NCBI GenBank assembly: GCA_964618895.1
Contig: CAZUDO010000065.1
Coordinates: 1-16,607, forward strand
Origin: CAZUDO01 sp964618895
GTDB lineage: Bacteria > Desulfobacterota > Binatia > DP-6
Reading direction: 5' to 3'
DNA length: 16,607 bases
Each line of letters opens with the position of its first letter. Positions within the stretch are counted from its first letter, which is position 1. The translations under genes were made by a program, and so were the position numbers. Below the pieces are notes generated by a model. The model saw nothing but the letters and a program-made list of their open reading frames with translations, made no database searches and was not told where the DNA came from. Of the stretch, positions 1 to 5,831 are shown one piece after another.

Positions 1-332
1 CCGGCATTGAGCTTGATGCGGCCGAGTGCGGTCAGCGTCGCAAGATTGGTGCTCCAGCGGCCAAGGACCTCGTGATAGTGACGTTCGGCGTCGGCGACGC
101 GGCCGCCGGCCTCCAGCACCCGGGCCAGCATGAGATGGGCCTCGGCGCTGTTGGGCGCGATCTCGACCGCCTTCATCGCCGTGGCGAGCGCACGGGGGCC
201 GTCGCGGAGTTGAAAATATTTCCGTGCCTCGGAAAGAACAGCGCCGAGGTCCGGTTCGCCCGCCGCCGGACGCAACAAGGCGGCTCCCGTGCTCCAGGTC
301 GCTCCGGTCTTGCCGCCGTGCAGTTTTTTCAT
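1..332 (-). CDS. TPR-repeat protein, N-terminal part (runs off the left edge)
   Basis: The minus strand is open from an ATG at 332 to the window edge, giving 110 residues and no stop, so the C-terminus is missing. A purine-rich AAAGGGGG lies about 10 bases upstream of the ATG and supports this start. From about residue 30 the protein shows tetratricopeptide-like helices: LGAVLSEARKYFQLRD, then ALATAMKAVEIAPNSAEAHL, then MLARVLEAGGRVADAERHYH. The segment A-x-x-A-x-x-x-A-P-N-S-A-E-A-H-L-x-L-A is the usual TPR pattern. There is no signal peptide; the N-terminus (MKKLHGGKTGATW) is basic and short. TPR modules mediate protein-protein contacts; the partner cannot be told from the sequence. The TPR fold is fairly sure, the function unknown. 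Confidence 0.72.
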   Translation of the reverse strand, partial: MKKLHGGKTGATWSTGAALLRPAAGEPDLGAVLSEARKYFQLRDGPRALATAMKAVEIAPNSAEAHLMLARVLEAGGRVADAERHYHEVLGRWSTNLATLTALGRIKLNA

Positions 333-544
333 GCGTGTCCGACCCCCTTTGCGTGCTTCTAGATAATCCGGCTGCCGGCGACAAGCGTCGAGGCATGGAT
401 GGAAGATACGCAGGCCGCTTCGTGTACATCAAACCAGGCAAAAATGGATGGGCCTTCCGACGGCTCAAGTGAGTTCGTCGTATGACAATTCGTGACGAGT
501 ACCTTGGGGCGGCCGCCGTCTCGTCCCGGTCACGCCTGATTGCG

Positions 545-1417
545 CTATAGCTTTCGACCTGGTCTAGGGGGGGATGGATCGTAAACCGGCTTGCCCATCG
601 GGCGCGTCCGGAGCGATCCAGCCCGCAAAGCGCTGACGCGCTCCCACGCGGTGTCAATGTATTCCTGCACGATATCGCAGCCAAATCCTTTTCGACTGTG
701 CCGAAGCGCCGCGACCACGGAAGAGCCGACCCCGAGATACGGATCGAGCACGACGTCGCCCTCGTCGGTCAGCGACAGAACCAGCCGCTCGACCAGCTCG
801 ACCGGAAACTGGCACGGGTGGGTCGTCTTCTCGACGTGGTTGGCCTTCACGTTGGGGAAGATCCACACGTCGCCGGGGTTCTTGCCCGCGGGATTGCCGG
901 TGTACTCGCCGGCGTGCGGGCCCTTCCAGGCGCGCTTGCCCGGGTACTTCTGCGGTACGCGCAGCGGATCCACGTCGAAGACGTAGTCGTCGCCCTTGGT
1001 GAACCACAGGATGGTCTCGTGGCGCCCGGAGAAGCGGCGCCTGCAGTGGAGGCCGTGCTCGAAGTGCCACACGACGCGGTTGCGGAGCCGGAGCGCGTCG
1101 TGGCGGTGGAAGATGGGATACAGAAGACAGTCGAGCGGCACGATCTCGCCGTCGCGCACGTGGTTGCCGACCTGCCAGCAGAGGCTCCCGCCGGGACGCA
1201 GCACGCGCACGCAGGCCTCGATCACCTGTGCCTGGTCGGCGACGTAGTCGTCGAGCGACTGGGGCCGGTCGCGCTCGTAGGGCTTGTCCTGGTTGTACGG
1301 CGGCGAGGTGATGACGAGCTGGGCGACCGCGTCCGGCATCTGGTCGAGCAGTGCACGCGTGTCGCCGGTGTGCAGGCACACCTGCGCTCCGGGATCCCAG
1401 CCGTCCGCGATCCGCAT
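545..1417 (-). CDS. Orphan site-specific DNA methyltransferase (N4-cytosine/N6-adenine, beta-type motif order)
   Basis: This 290-residue protein should transfer a methyl group from S-adenosylmethionine to an exocyclic amino group of cytosine or adenine in a short DNA site. The catalytic motif IV, TSPPYN, is at residues 37-42, followed by a variable target-recognition stretch of about 150 residues. The SAM-binding motif I, DPYLGVGSS, comes late at 225-233, preceded by THPCQFP (199-205). Motif IV before motif I is the beta arrangement, and the length is usual for the N6_N4_Mtase family. Motif I is slightly unusual: most relatives read DPFxGSGT. The ATG at 1417 has only a weak GGGG upstream. No restriction endonuclease, specificity subunit or Vsr-like gene is adjacent, so it is either an epigenetic orphan or has a partner elsewhere. 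N4 versus N6 specificity cannot be decided from the sequence. Confidence 0.9.
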   Translation of the reverse strand: MRIADGWDPGAQVCLHTGDTRALLDQMPDAVAQLVITSPPYNQDKPYERDRPQSLDDYVADQAQVIEACVRVLRPGGSLCWQVGNHVRDGEIVPLDCLLYPIFHRHDALRLRNRVVWHFEHGLHCRRRFSGRHETILWFTKGDDYVFDVDPLRVPQKYPGKRAWKGPHAGEYTGNPAGKNPGDVWIFPNVKANHVEKTTHPCQFPVELVERLVLSLTDEGDVVLDPYLGVGSSVVAALRHSRKGFGCDIVQEYIDTAWERVSALRAGSLRTRPMGKPVYDPSPPRPGRKL

Positions 1418-1656
1418 CCCCGAAGTGGGTGTACCATCGGAGTGCGCGGGCGTCGAACGGGCCGGTTCGGTAGGGGCACAGGGCGCACATGCGGGATATC
1501 GCGCACTGCGCTACGGGATGGCGCGATCGGTATGGAAAGCATTCCGGGCGCCTGGGCGCGAGGGAGACTGGCGCACCGATTGCACACGATACGTTCACGT
1601 ACGACTCGAACATCCAGATGGACGTGCCGGGCGCAATTCGGGAGGGAGACAACACC

Positions 1657-2295
1657 GTGAACAAATCGATCACGCTGGTCATGGCAGGAACGCTCGCCTT
1701 GGTATCGCCCGTGTACTCCACGCTGGCGTCGGTCGATGGGCTGGGCGCGTCGGCGAGCTCCGGCCGGTCGGGGTCGTCGGGGAGTTCGGGGTCGTCGGGC
1801 ACGTCGGGGACCGCGGGCACGTCGGGGACCGCAGGCACGTCGGGCACCGCGGGCACATCGGGCACCTCCGGGACCTCCGGTACATCTGGTAGCGCGGGCA
1901 CCTCGGGGCGCGTCCGGGGCAAGTTCGACGCGCTCGTGTCCGACGCGCACGGGACGCTCATATGGAGCGCCAAGTCGCGCGGCAGTCGCAAGGAGCTGAA
2001 GGTCGAGGCCAAGGTGCGGTTCGGCGGCCCGATCACGACGGAGAACGCGGGCCAGGGCAGGGTGCTCGCCGTCTTCCCCGATGGCACCACCTGCGAGCTG
2101 AAGCCGAGGATCAGAAGCTCCGACGTGCGCTACCGGCTCGAGCTGCGGGAGCGTGACGGCGCTCTCGAAGAGCGGCGTGGCTCCTGCACGCCGTCCGTTC
2201 TCCCGGCGGTCTCGGGCGGTCCCGTGACCATCGTGCACGATGCCGACGCGGATCCGGGCACGCCCGGCACCACCCTGTTGACCGGCACCTTCTGA
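1657..2295 (+). CDS. Secreted Gly-Thr/Ser-rich triplet-repeat protein, candidate O-glycosylation substrate
   Basis: The preferred start is the GTG at 1657, which has GGAGGG at 1641-1646 and a 10-base spacer; upstream in-frame codons back to 1489 have no such site and read as low-quality sequence. The 212-residue product begins with a Sec-type signal: MNK, a hydrophobic core (ITLVMAGTLALVSPV) and a likely cut near YSTLA at 20-24. Residues 36-84 hold 17 Gly-X-Y triplets, nearly all GTS, GTA or GSS, with no proline, so it resembles a collagen-like periodicity without collagen composition. Residues 85-212 form a globular domain (GKFDALVSDAHGTLIWSAKSR onward) that I do not recognise; it has two cysteines, suggesting a disulfide outside the cytoplasm. 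A TibC-like O-heptosyltransferase follows 67 bp downstream, so the dense Ser/Thr run is an obvious candidate acceptor. That link is inference from neighbourhood and composition. Confidence 0.85.
   Translation: MNKSITLVMAGTLALVSPVYSTLASVDGLGASASSGRSGSSGSSGSSGTSGTAGTSGTAGTSGTAGTSGTSGTSGTSGSAGTSGRVRGKFDALVSDAHGTLIWSAKSRGSRKELKVEAKVRFGGPITTENAGQGRVLAVFPDGTTCELKPRIRSSDVRYRLELRERDGALEERRGSCTPSVLPAVSGGPVTIVHDADADPGTPGTTLLTGTF
1762..1908 (+). repeat. In-frame repeat encoding (Gly-Thr/Ser-Ser/Ala)n
   Basis: Seventeen consecutive 9-bp codon triplets begin with a glycine codon. Part of the array, around 1798-1860, is built from near-identical 18-bp units encoding GTSGTA, three times in a row, while the flanks are diverged (GSS, then GTS and GSA). 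The gradient looks like recent slippage or unequal crossing-over in the middle of an older array. Read on the other strand it gives a Pro-Asp-Val/Pro-Ala-Val series that is only a shadow. Confidence 0.9.
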
Positions 2296-2362
2296 GTCGC
2301 GCGCGGCCGAGCCGCTCCGGTGCCGTCCCCCCGGTCCGGAACGGCTCGCCGCGTGCGGGCGG

Positions 2363-3583
2363 ATGACGCCCTTGCCCACCCACCCCGACGTCTTTCGCTG
2401 CAGCTTCGTCGACGGAGCGTTCCTCGAGGTCGTCGGGGCAAGCGCGGAGACGTACCGTGTCGAGTTCGTCGACACCGCGACCGGCGCCGTGGTGCATCAG
2501 GGCCACATCACGGCGAACCAGTGGATGCGCACGGCCCGGCAATACTTCACCGAGTGGCAGGTCACCGCCTATCGCGTGCGCGACGACGCCCCGGTGTTCT
2601 CCCATCGCTATCGCTGCCGTGGTCGCCGCGTCTACGTGGCCTTCGAGTCGAAGGCGTTGGGCGACACGCTGGCGTGGCTCCCGTCCGTCGACGCGTTCCG
2701 GCGTCGCCATGGCTGCCACGTCGTCTGCTCGACGTTCATGAACGACCTGTTCCGCCTCGCCTATCCCAAGATCACGTTCGTCGAGCCGGGCACCCCCGTG
2801 CACGATCTCTACGCGATGTATCGTCTCGGCTGGTTTTTCGGCGACGACGGGCGCGTCGACCCGGATCGGCATCGTCGGGATGTCCGCCAGCAACCGCTGG
2901 GCGAGTCGGCATGCGACATCCTCGGGGGGGCGTACGTGGAGACCCGACCCCGCGTCACGCGCATTGCCGGTCCACGTCCGATCCCGGAACCCTACGTGTG
3001 CATCGCCGTGCATGCCACCGCCCAGGCCAAGTATTGGAACAACGGCGCCGGCTGGCCCGCCGTGGTCCGCTTCCTCGACCAGCGCGGGTACCGGGTGCTG
3101 CTCGTGTCCCGGGAGGGCGCGGAGTACATGGGCAACACGGTGCCGGACGGCGTGACGGTGGTGCCGGCCGGGCCGCTCGAGGACGTCATCCGCCATCTGC
3201 AGCATGCGGCCCTGTTCATCGGGGTCGGGAGCGGCCTGACCTGGCTCGCCTGGGCGGTTGGATGCCGGACCTGCCTGATCAGCGGCTTCTCGCTCCCGTA
3301 TACGGAGATGCGGGACATCATCCGGGTCTCTCCGCCGCCGGCGGTGTGCACCGGGTGCTTCAATCGGCATCCTCTGGATGCGACCGACTGGTCCTGGTGT
3401 CCGGAGTACCGCGACACGCCGCGGATGTTCGAATGCACCCGCGAGATCACCGGCGATCAGGTCATCGCGGCGATCCGCGAATCGACCCGAGACCTTGTCT
3501 CGGGTCGGGTCCCAAGACTTCCTGCCGGTGGAATCAGGCGACGGCCGGGCCGCGGCCGGCAGAAGCCGGCGCGGCAAAGCTAG
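2363..3583 (+). CDS. Autotransporter-type protein O-heptosyltransferase (TibC/Aah, BAHT family)
   Basis: The 406-residue protein matches, by recall, the bacterial autotransporter heptosyltransferase family, cytoplasmic enzymes that move heptose from ADP-heptose to Ser/Thr hydroxyls of unexported proteins. An N-terminal beta domain (1-85, ending SHRYRCRGRRVYVAF) is followed by SKALGDTLAWLPSVD (96-110), whose Asp101 sits where the proposed TibC catalytic Asp lies. The C-terminal Rossmann half contains YVCIAVHATAQAKYWNN (211-227) and GVGSGLTWLAWAVG (287-300). The four-cysteine iron-finger pattern is complete: Cys329, Cys332, Cys346 and Cys358. The known fold ends near residue 372; residues about 373-406 are read from a hairpin repeat (3484 onward) and look like an acquired tail. 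The ATG at 2363 has no clean Shine-Dalgarno site, so the start is less certain, though FRCSFVDGAFLEVVG is family-like. It follows the Gly-Thr-Ser protein gene and probably shares its transcript. Confidence 0.9.
   Translation: MTPLPTHPDVFRCSFVDGAFLEVVGASAETYRVEFVDTATGAVVHQGHITANQWMRTARQYFTEWQVTAYRVRDDAPVFSHRYRCRGRRVYVAFESKALGDTLAWLPSVDAFRRRHGCHVVCSTFMNDLFRLAYPKITFVEPGTPVHDLYAMYRLGWFFGDDGRVDPDRHRRDVRQQPLGESACDILGGAYVETRPRVTRIAGPRPIPEPYVCIAVHATAQAKYWNNGAGWPAVVRFLDQRGYRVLLVSREGAEYMGNTVPDGVTVVPAGPLEDVIRHLQHAALFIGVGSGLTWLAWAVGCRTCLISGFSLPYTEMRDIIRVSPPPAVCTGCFNRHPLDATDWSWCPEYRDTPRMFECTREITGDQVIAAIRESTRDLVSGRVPRLPAGGIRRRPGRGRQKPARQS
3484..3531 (+). repeat. Left inverted arm with 23-bp hairpin (A1)
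   Basis: A perfect 10-bp palindrome arm (GACCCGAGAC) at 3484-3493 pairs with its complement at 3497-3506 around a 3-base loop, and is followed by GGGTCCCAAGA and further sequence. The whole 48 bp is repeated in inverted orientation at 4490-4537 with the first 34 bases identical and four mismatches after that. It lies inside the last codons of the heptosyltransferase gene and supplies part of its tail. Confidence 0.9.
3549..3575 (+). repeat. Second hairpin (B0) of the composite repeat
   Basis: The segment folds as GCCGC(G)GCCGGC against GCCGGCGCGGC around AGAA, with one bulged base. The same hairpin, with a CAAA or TTTG centre, appears at 13523-13548 and 13610-13635, each time 42-48 bp from a copy of hairpin A. 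Here it lies 42 bp after hairpin A1, so the A-spacer-B order is a unit rather than two unrelated palindromes. Confidence 0.8.
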
Positions 3584-3612
3584 CGGACGAGTGGGGCCGT
3601 GCGATCCGGTGG

Positions 3613-3639
3613 TGTCAACACAAAGTAGAAGTGTCCGCC
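3613..3639. repeat. Possible insertion-sequence end or dispersed-repeat remnant
   Basis: The AT-richer stretch TGTCAACACAAAGTAG continuing to AAGTGTCCGCC stands out from its GC-rich surroundings. It resembles the termini of some integrase-type insertion sequences as I remember them. No transposase reading frame is nearby and no second end was found, so this is at most a scar. The assignment rests on memory of similar ends and on base composition only. Confidence 0.3.
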
Positions 3640-3655
3640 TTTCCCCCGCTTACAT

Positions 3656-3680
3656 AGGGGCACCGCCAGCGCCCCTTTTT
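3656..3680 (+). terminator. Rho-independent terminator downstream of the heptosyltransferase
   Basis: AGGGGC at 3656-3661 pairs with GCCCCT at 3671-3676 across a 9-base loop and runs straight into five T residues (3676-3680). It lies 73 bp after the heptosyltransferase stop codon on the same strand and would end that transcript before the minus-strand nucleotidyltransferase/HEPN pair. Confidence 0.6.
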
Positions 3681-3754
3681 CAGACGACGTCGGGACCTCC
3701 GTGCCCCCCCACCCCCGGCTCGCGCGGCATCTCCCCCTAAAGCACGGGACGCCG

Positions 3755-3964
3755 CTATGCCTTCGACCCGGGCTCGATGTGCGCCTCGAGCCACCCATCG
3801 ATCACACGGGCGAAGTCTGCCGTGTTCTCGATCCAGTCGAGTTCGTCGAAGAGGCGACCGTGATCGATGTCGAGGTAGCCGTGCACCAGGATGTTCCGGA
3901 GGCGAATCGCCCCCGCGAGCCGTTCGGCGAGGACCGGCGTGATGATGTCCGGGTCAACTGGCAA
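3755..3964 (-). CDS. N-terminally shortened HepT-like HEPN (DUF86) protein
   Basis: The reading frame encodes the C-terminal half of a HepT toxin: VLAERLAGAIRLRNILVHGY, then LDIDHGRLFDELDWIENTADF. The R-x4-H-x-Y ribonuclease motif is intact (Arg23, His28, Tyr30); in MntA/HepT systems that Tyr is AMPylated by the partner. Known HepT proteins have about 110-145 residues with two helices before this motif; here only 69 residues can be translated from the TTG at 3964, which has GAGGGG just upstream and overlaps the end of the nucleotidyltransferase gene (stop 3954-3956). Farther upstream the frame is only the alternative frame of that gene, so the missing half was deleted rather than shifted. It may be inactive, a remnant, or a minimal HEPN fragment still bound by the partner. 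The start is tentative. Confidence 0.65.
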   Translation of the reverse strand: MPVDPDIITPVLAERLAGAIRLRNILVHGYLDIDHGRLFDELDWIENTADFARVIDGWLEAHIEPGSKA

Positions 3965-4451
3965 AGCGCCCCTCGCGGATTCGCGCCTTGAGGCCGGCAT
4001 CGAGCACGCGCCGCACGGGCTCCTCGTCCAGGTACCGGCGAAGGATACCCTCCGCAACTTCGACGCGTCGCCGCGGCTGTGGCTCGCAGAGGAGCCGGCC
4101 ACGACCGAGCACGCGGTGACTGAGTACGGTCGGGGCGTCCTCGAGCACCACCACGTCCACCGCATCGGTGCCGAGCCGGCGGCACGCGTCGGCCATGAGA
4201 TCGAGGCGCTTGCGCCACCGTGCCGTCGCATCGTGGTCGGCGGCGAGTGTCACGGCAAGATCGACGTCCGAGCGCGGGCCAGGATGGCCCGATGCCCGGG
4301 AGCCAAACAGATAGACCGCCGCGATCGCAGGGTCGGCCGCCCAGGCATCCGCAAGAAGGCGAATACGCTCGTTCAAGTCCTCTGGAAGCGGACGTTCGGC
4401 GAGCACGCTCGCATTGTGCGCCGCGGCAGTCGCGAGGGCAACCTCGTCCAC
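3954..4451 (-). CDS. MntA-like minimal nucleotidyltransferase (antitoxin type)
   Basis: The protein has the minimal nucleotidyltransferase signature: Gly50-Ser51 followed by x10-Asp62-Val-Asp64 (GSRASGHPGPRSDVDLAV) and a third acidic position at Asp99 in DAVDVVVLED. In characterised MntA/HepT pairs this enzyme AMPylates the HEPN partner and silences its RNase activity. The C-terminal region (RRVEVAEGILRRYLDEEP) is typical of the family, so this half seems intact. No ATG fits; I chose the GTG at 4451 because GAGGAGG lies about 11 bases upstream, giving 165 residues, but the GTG at 4406 is also possible. Codons upstream of about 4490 belong to the inverted repeat and are not part of the gene. 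The gene overlaps the HEPN start, as expected for coupled toxin-antitoxin pairs. Confidence 0.8.
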   Translation of the reverse strand: MDEVALATAAAHNASVLAERPLPEDLNERIRLLADAWAADPAIAAVYLFGSRASGHPGPRSDVDLAVTLAADHDATARWRKRLDLMADACRRLGTDAVDVVVLEDAPTVLSHRVLGRGRLLCEPQPRRRVEVAEGILRRYLDEEPVRRVLDAGLKARIREGRFAS

Positions 4452-4489
4452 GGCTTCACCCACCTCCTCGACCAGGCACCGTACTCGAC

Positions 4490-4537
4490 CTACCGACGGG
4501 AAATCTTGGGACCCGACCCGAGACAAGGTCTCGGGTC
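4490..4537 (-). repeat. Right inverted arm with 23-bp hairpin (A2)
   Basis: This is the inverted partner of the arm at 3484-3531: read on the minus strand from 4537, the first 34 bases are identical and 44 of 48 match. Hairpin A2 is at 4515-4537 with loop AAG, the complement of the A1 loop. No B hairpin follows it. It begins six bases past the crotonyl-CoA carboxylase/reductase stop codon. The 12-mer GCAAAGCTAGCG next to it (4538-4549) also occurs at 3574-3585 beside hairpin B0. Confidence 0.9.
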
Positions 4538-4543
4538 GCAAAG

Positions 4544-5788
4544 CTAGCGCAGCCCCGCCTTCGGGGCGTTCACGAGACACGCCATGTTCCCGTGCGGGTG
4601 ACGGTTCTCGTGCATCAGCTGGTGCACGTGCGGGATCTCCTGGAAGGTGTACGTCTGCGACAGACACGGGTCGACCTTGCCGGTCAGCACCAAGTCGTTC
4701 AGAGCCGTCGCCTGCGTGTCATTGGCGAAGTGCGAGCCCTGGAAGCGCTTCTGGCGCATCCACAGGTAGCGCAGGTCGGCGACCGCGTTGTAGCCGGTGG
4801 TGCCGGCACAGATGACCACCATGCCGCCGGTGTCGCATACGAAGATGGACGTGGGCACGGTATCCTCGCCCGGATGCTCGAATACGATCCGCGGGCTCTT
4901 GCGCGCGCCGACGATTTCCCAGATGGCGGCACCGAAGGCGCGCGCGCCCTTCAACCACTCGCCGTAGGCCGTGTCGTCCTTCCAGTGCGGCATCAGGCCC
5001 CAGTGCGAGAAGCGCTTGCGGTTGATGCAGCCCTTGGCGCCGAGCTTCGTGCAGAACTCGACCTTGTCGTCGCTCGAGATGACGGCCACCGGGATGCCGC
5101 CGAGCGCACGCACGATCTGGATCGCCTGGCAGCCGAGGCCGCCCGCGCCGCCCCACACCAGCACCACGTCGCCCGGCTGCACCGTGTGCGGCGTCCACGA
5201 CGCCAGCATGCGATAGGCCGTCGCGCCGACCAGCATGTAGGCGGCGGCGGCGTCCCAGGTGAGATGCTTCGGCTTCGGCAGACACTGGTGCGCCTGGGCG
5301 CGGGTGAACTGGGCGAAGCTGCCGAAGTTGGTCTCGTAGCCCCAGATGCGGAAGCTCGCACCGAACATCGGGTCGCCGCCCGCCTTCACCACCGGGTCGT
5401 CCTGGCTCCACATGCCGCAGTGGATGACGACCTCGTCGCCGACCTTCACGTTGGTGACCGCGCTGCCGACCTTCCACACGATGCCGGAGGCGTCGCTGCC
5501 GCCGATGTGGAAGCCGGTGGTGTCGGGGAAGTACGGGTCCTTGGGGCGTGCCCGGGTCACGTCGATGGGCGCGCCGAGCGCGGCCCATACGTTGTTGTAG
5601 TTGATGCCGGCGGCCATCACCCACACCAGGACCTCGTCCGGCTTGAGCTCGGCCGGCGTGGCGATCTCTTCGATCTGGAAGGCCTTGGTCGGCTCGCCGA
5701 AGCGGGCCGGGCGGATCACCTGCGCCAGCATGCGCGCCGGCACGTGGCCGAGCGGGGGCGTCTCACTGAGCTGGTAGAGGTCCTTCAT
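4544..5788 (-). CDS. ccr: Crotonyl-CoA carboxylase/reductase
   Basis: The 414-residue product is a medium-chain dehydrogenase/reductase of the Ccr family, which carries out NADPH-dependent reductive carboxylation of crotonyl-CoA to ethylmalonyl-CoA in the ethylmalonyl-CoA pathway or for polyketide extender units. Family landmarks are present in order: MKDLYQLSETPPLGHVP (1-17), VMAAGINYNNVWAALG (57-72), IGGSDASGIVW (95-105), RIWGYETNFGSFAQF (147-161), the nucleotide-binding VWGGAGGLG (211-219), VFEHPGE (302-308) and FQGSHFAN (349-356). The Asn of NYN, the Glu of WGYE and the His of GSHFA are at positions tied to CO2 binding in studied Ccr enzymes. I chose the ATG at 5788 because the family starts there; there is no good Shine-Dalgarno site. 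It is last in a five-gene run, 43 bp after the MBL-fold gene, and an adenosylcobalamin-forming enzyme lies two genes up. Confidence 0.93.
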   Translation of the reverse strand: MKDLYQLSETPPLGHVPARMLAQVIRPARFGEPTKAFQIEEIATPAELKPDEVLVWVMAAGINYNNVWAALGAPIDVTRARPKDPYFPDTTGFHIGGSDASGIVWKVGSAVTNVKVGDEVVIHCGMWSQDDPVVKAGGDPMFGASFRIWGYETNFGSFAQFTRAQAHQCLPKPKHLTWDAAAAYMLVGATAYRMLASWTPHTVQPGDVVLVWGGAGGLGCQAIQIVRALGGIPVAVISSDDKVEFCTKLGAKGCINRKRFSHWGLMPHWKDDTAYGEWLKGARAFGAAIWEIVGARKSPRIVFEHPGEDTVPTSIFVCDTGGMVVICAGTTGYNAVADLRYLWMRQKRFQGSHFANDTQATALNDLVLTGKVDPCLSQTYTFQEIPHVHQLMHENRHPHGNMACLVNAPKAGLR

Positions 5789-5831
5789 GGGGGGTGGATG
5801 CCAGGCCGGACCCGTCGGGCGCAAGAGGCGG

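Noticed and set aside
395..472. A 25-codon plus-strand frame (MDGRYAGRFVYIKPGKNGW...) in the AT-richer gap
   Set aside because: The composition is protein-like, but GAGG lies only one base from the ATG and there is no recognisable family or conserved neighbour.
1489..1656. Longer N-terminus for the Gly-Thr-Ser protein
   Set aside because: It would bury the signal peptide 56 residues inside, whereas GTG 1657 has a good ribosome site and places the signal at the start.
654..2090. A long minus-strand open frame with Pro-Asp-Val/Pro-Ala-Val repeats opposite the Gly-Thr-Ser array
   Set aside because: It is the antisense reading of the secreted repeat protein joined to an out-of-frame reading of the methyltransferase; it lacks a ribosome site and any coherent domain.
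4490..4667. N-terminal extension of the nucleotidyltransferase frame up to 4667
   Set aside because: That part is read from the inverted repeat arm and the antisense of the ccr 3' end; it is not family-like.
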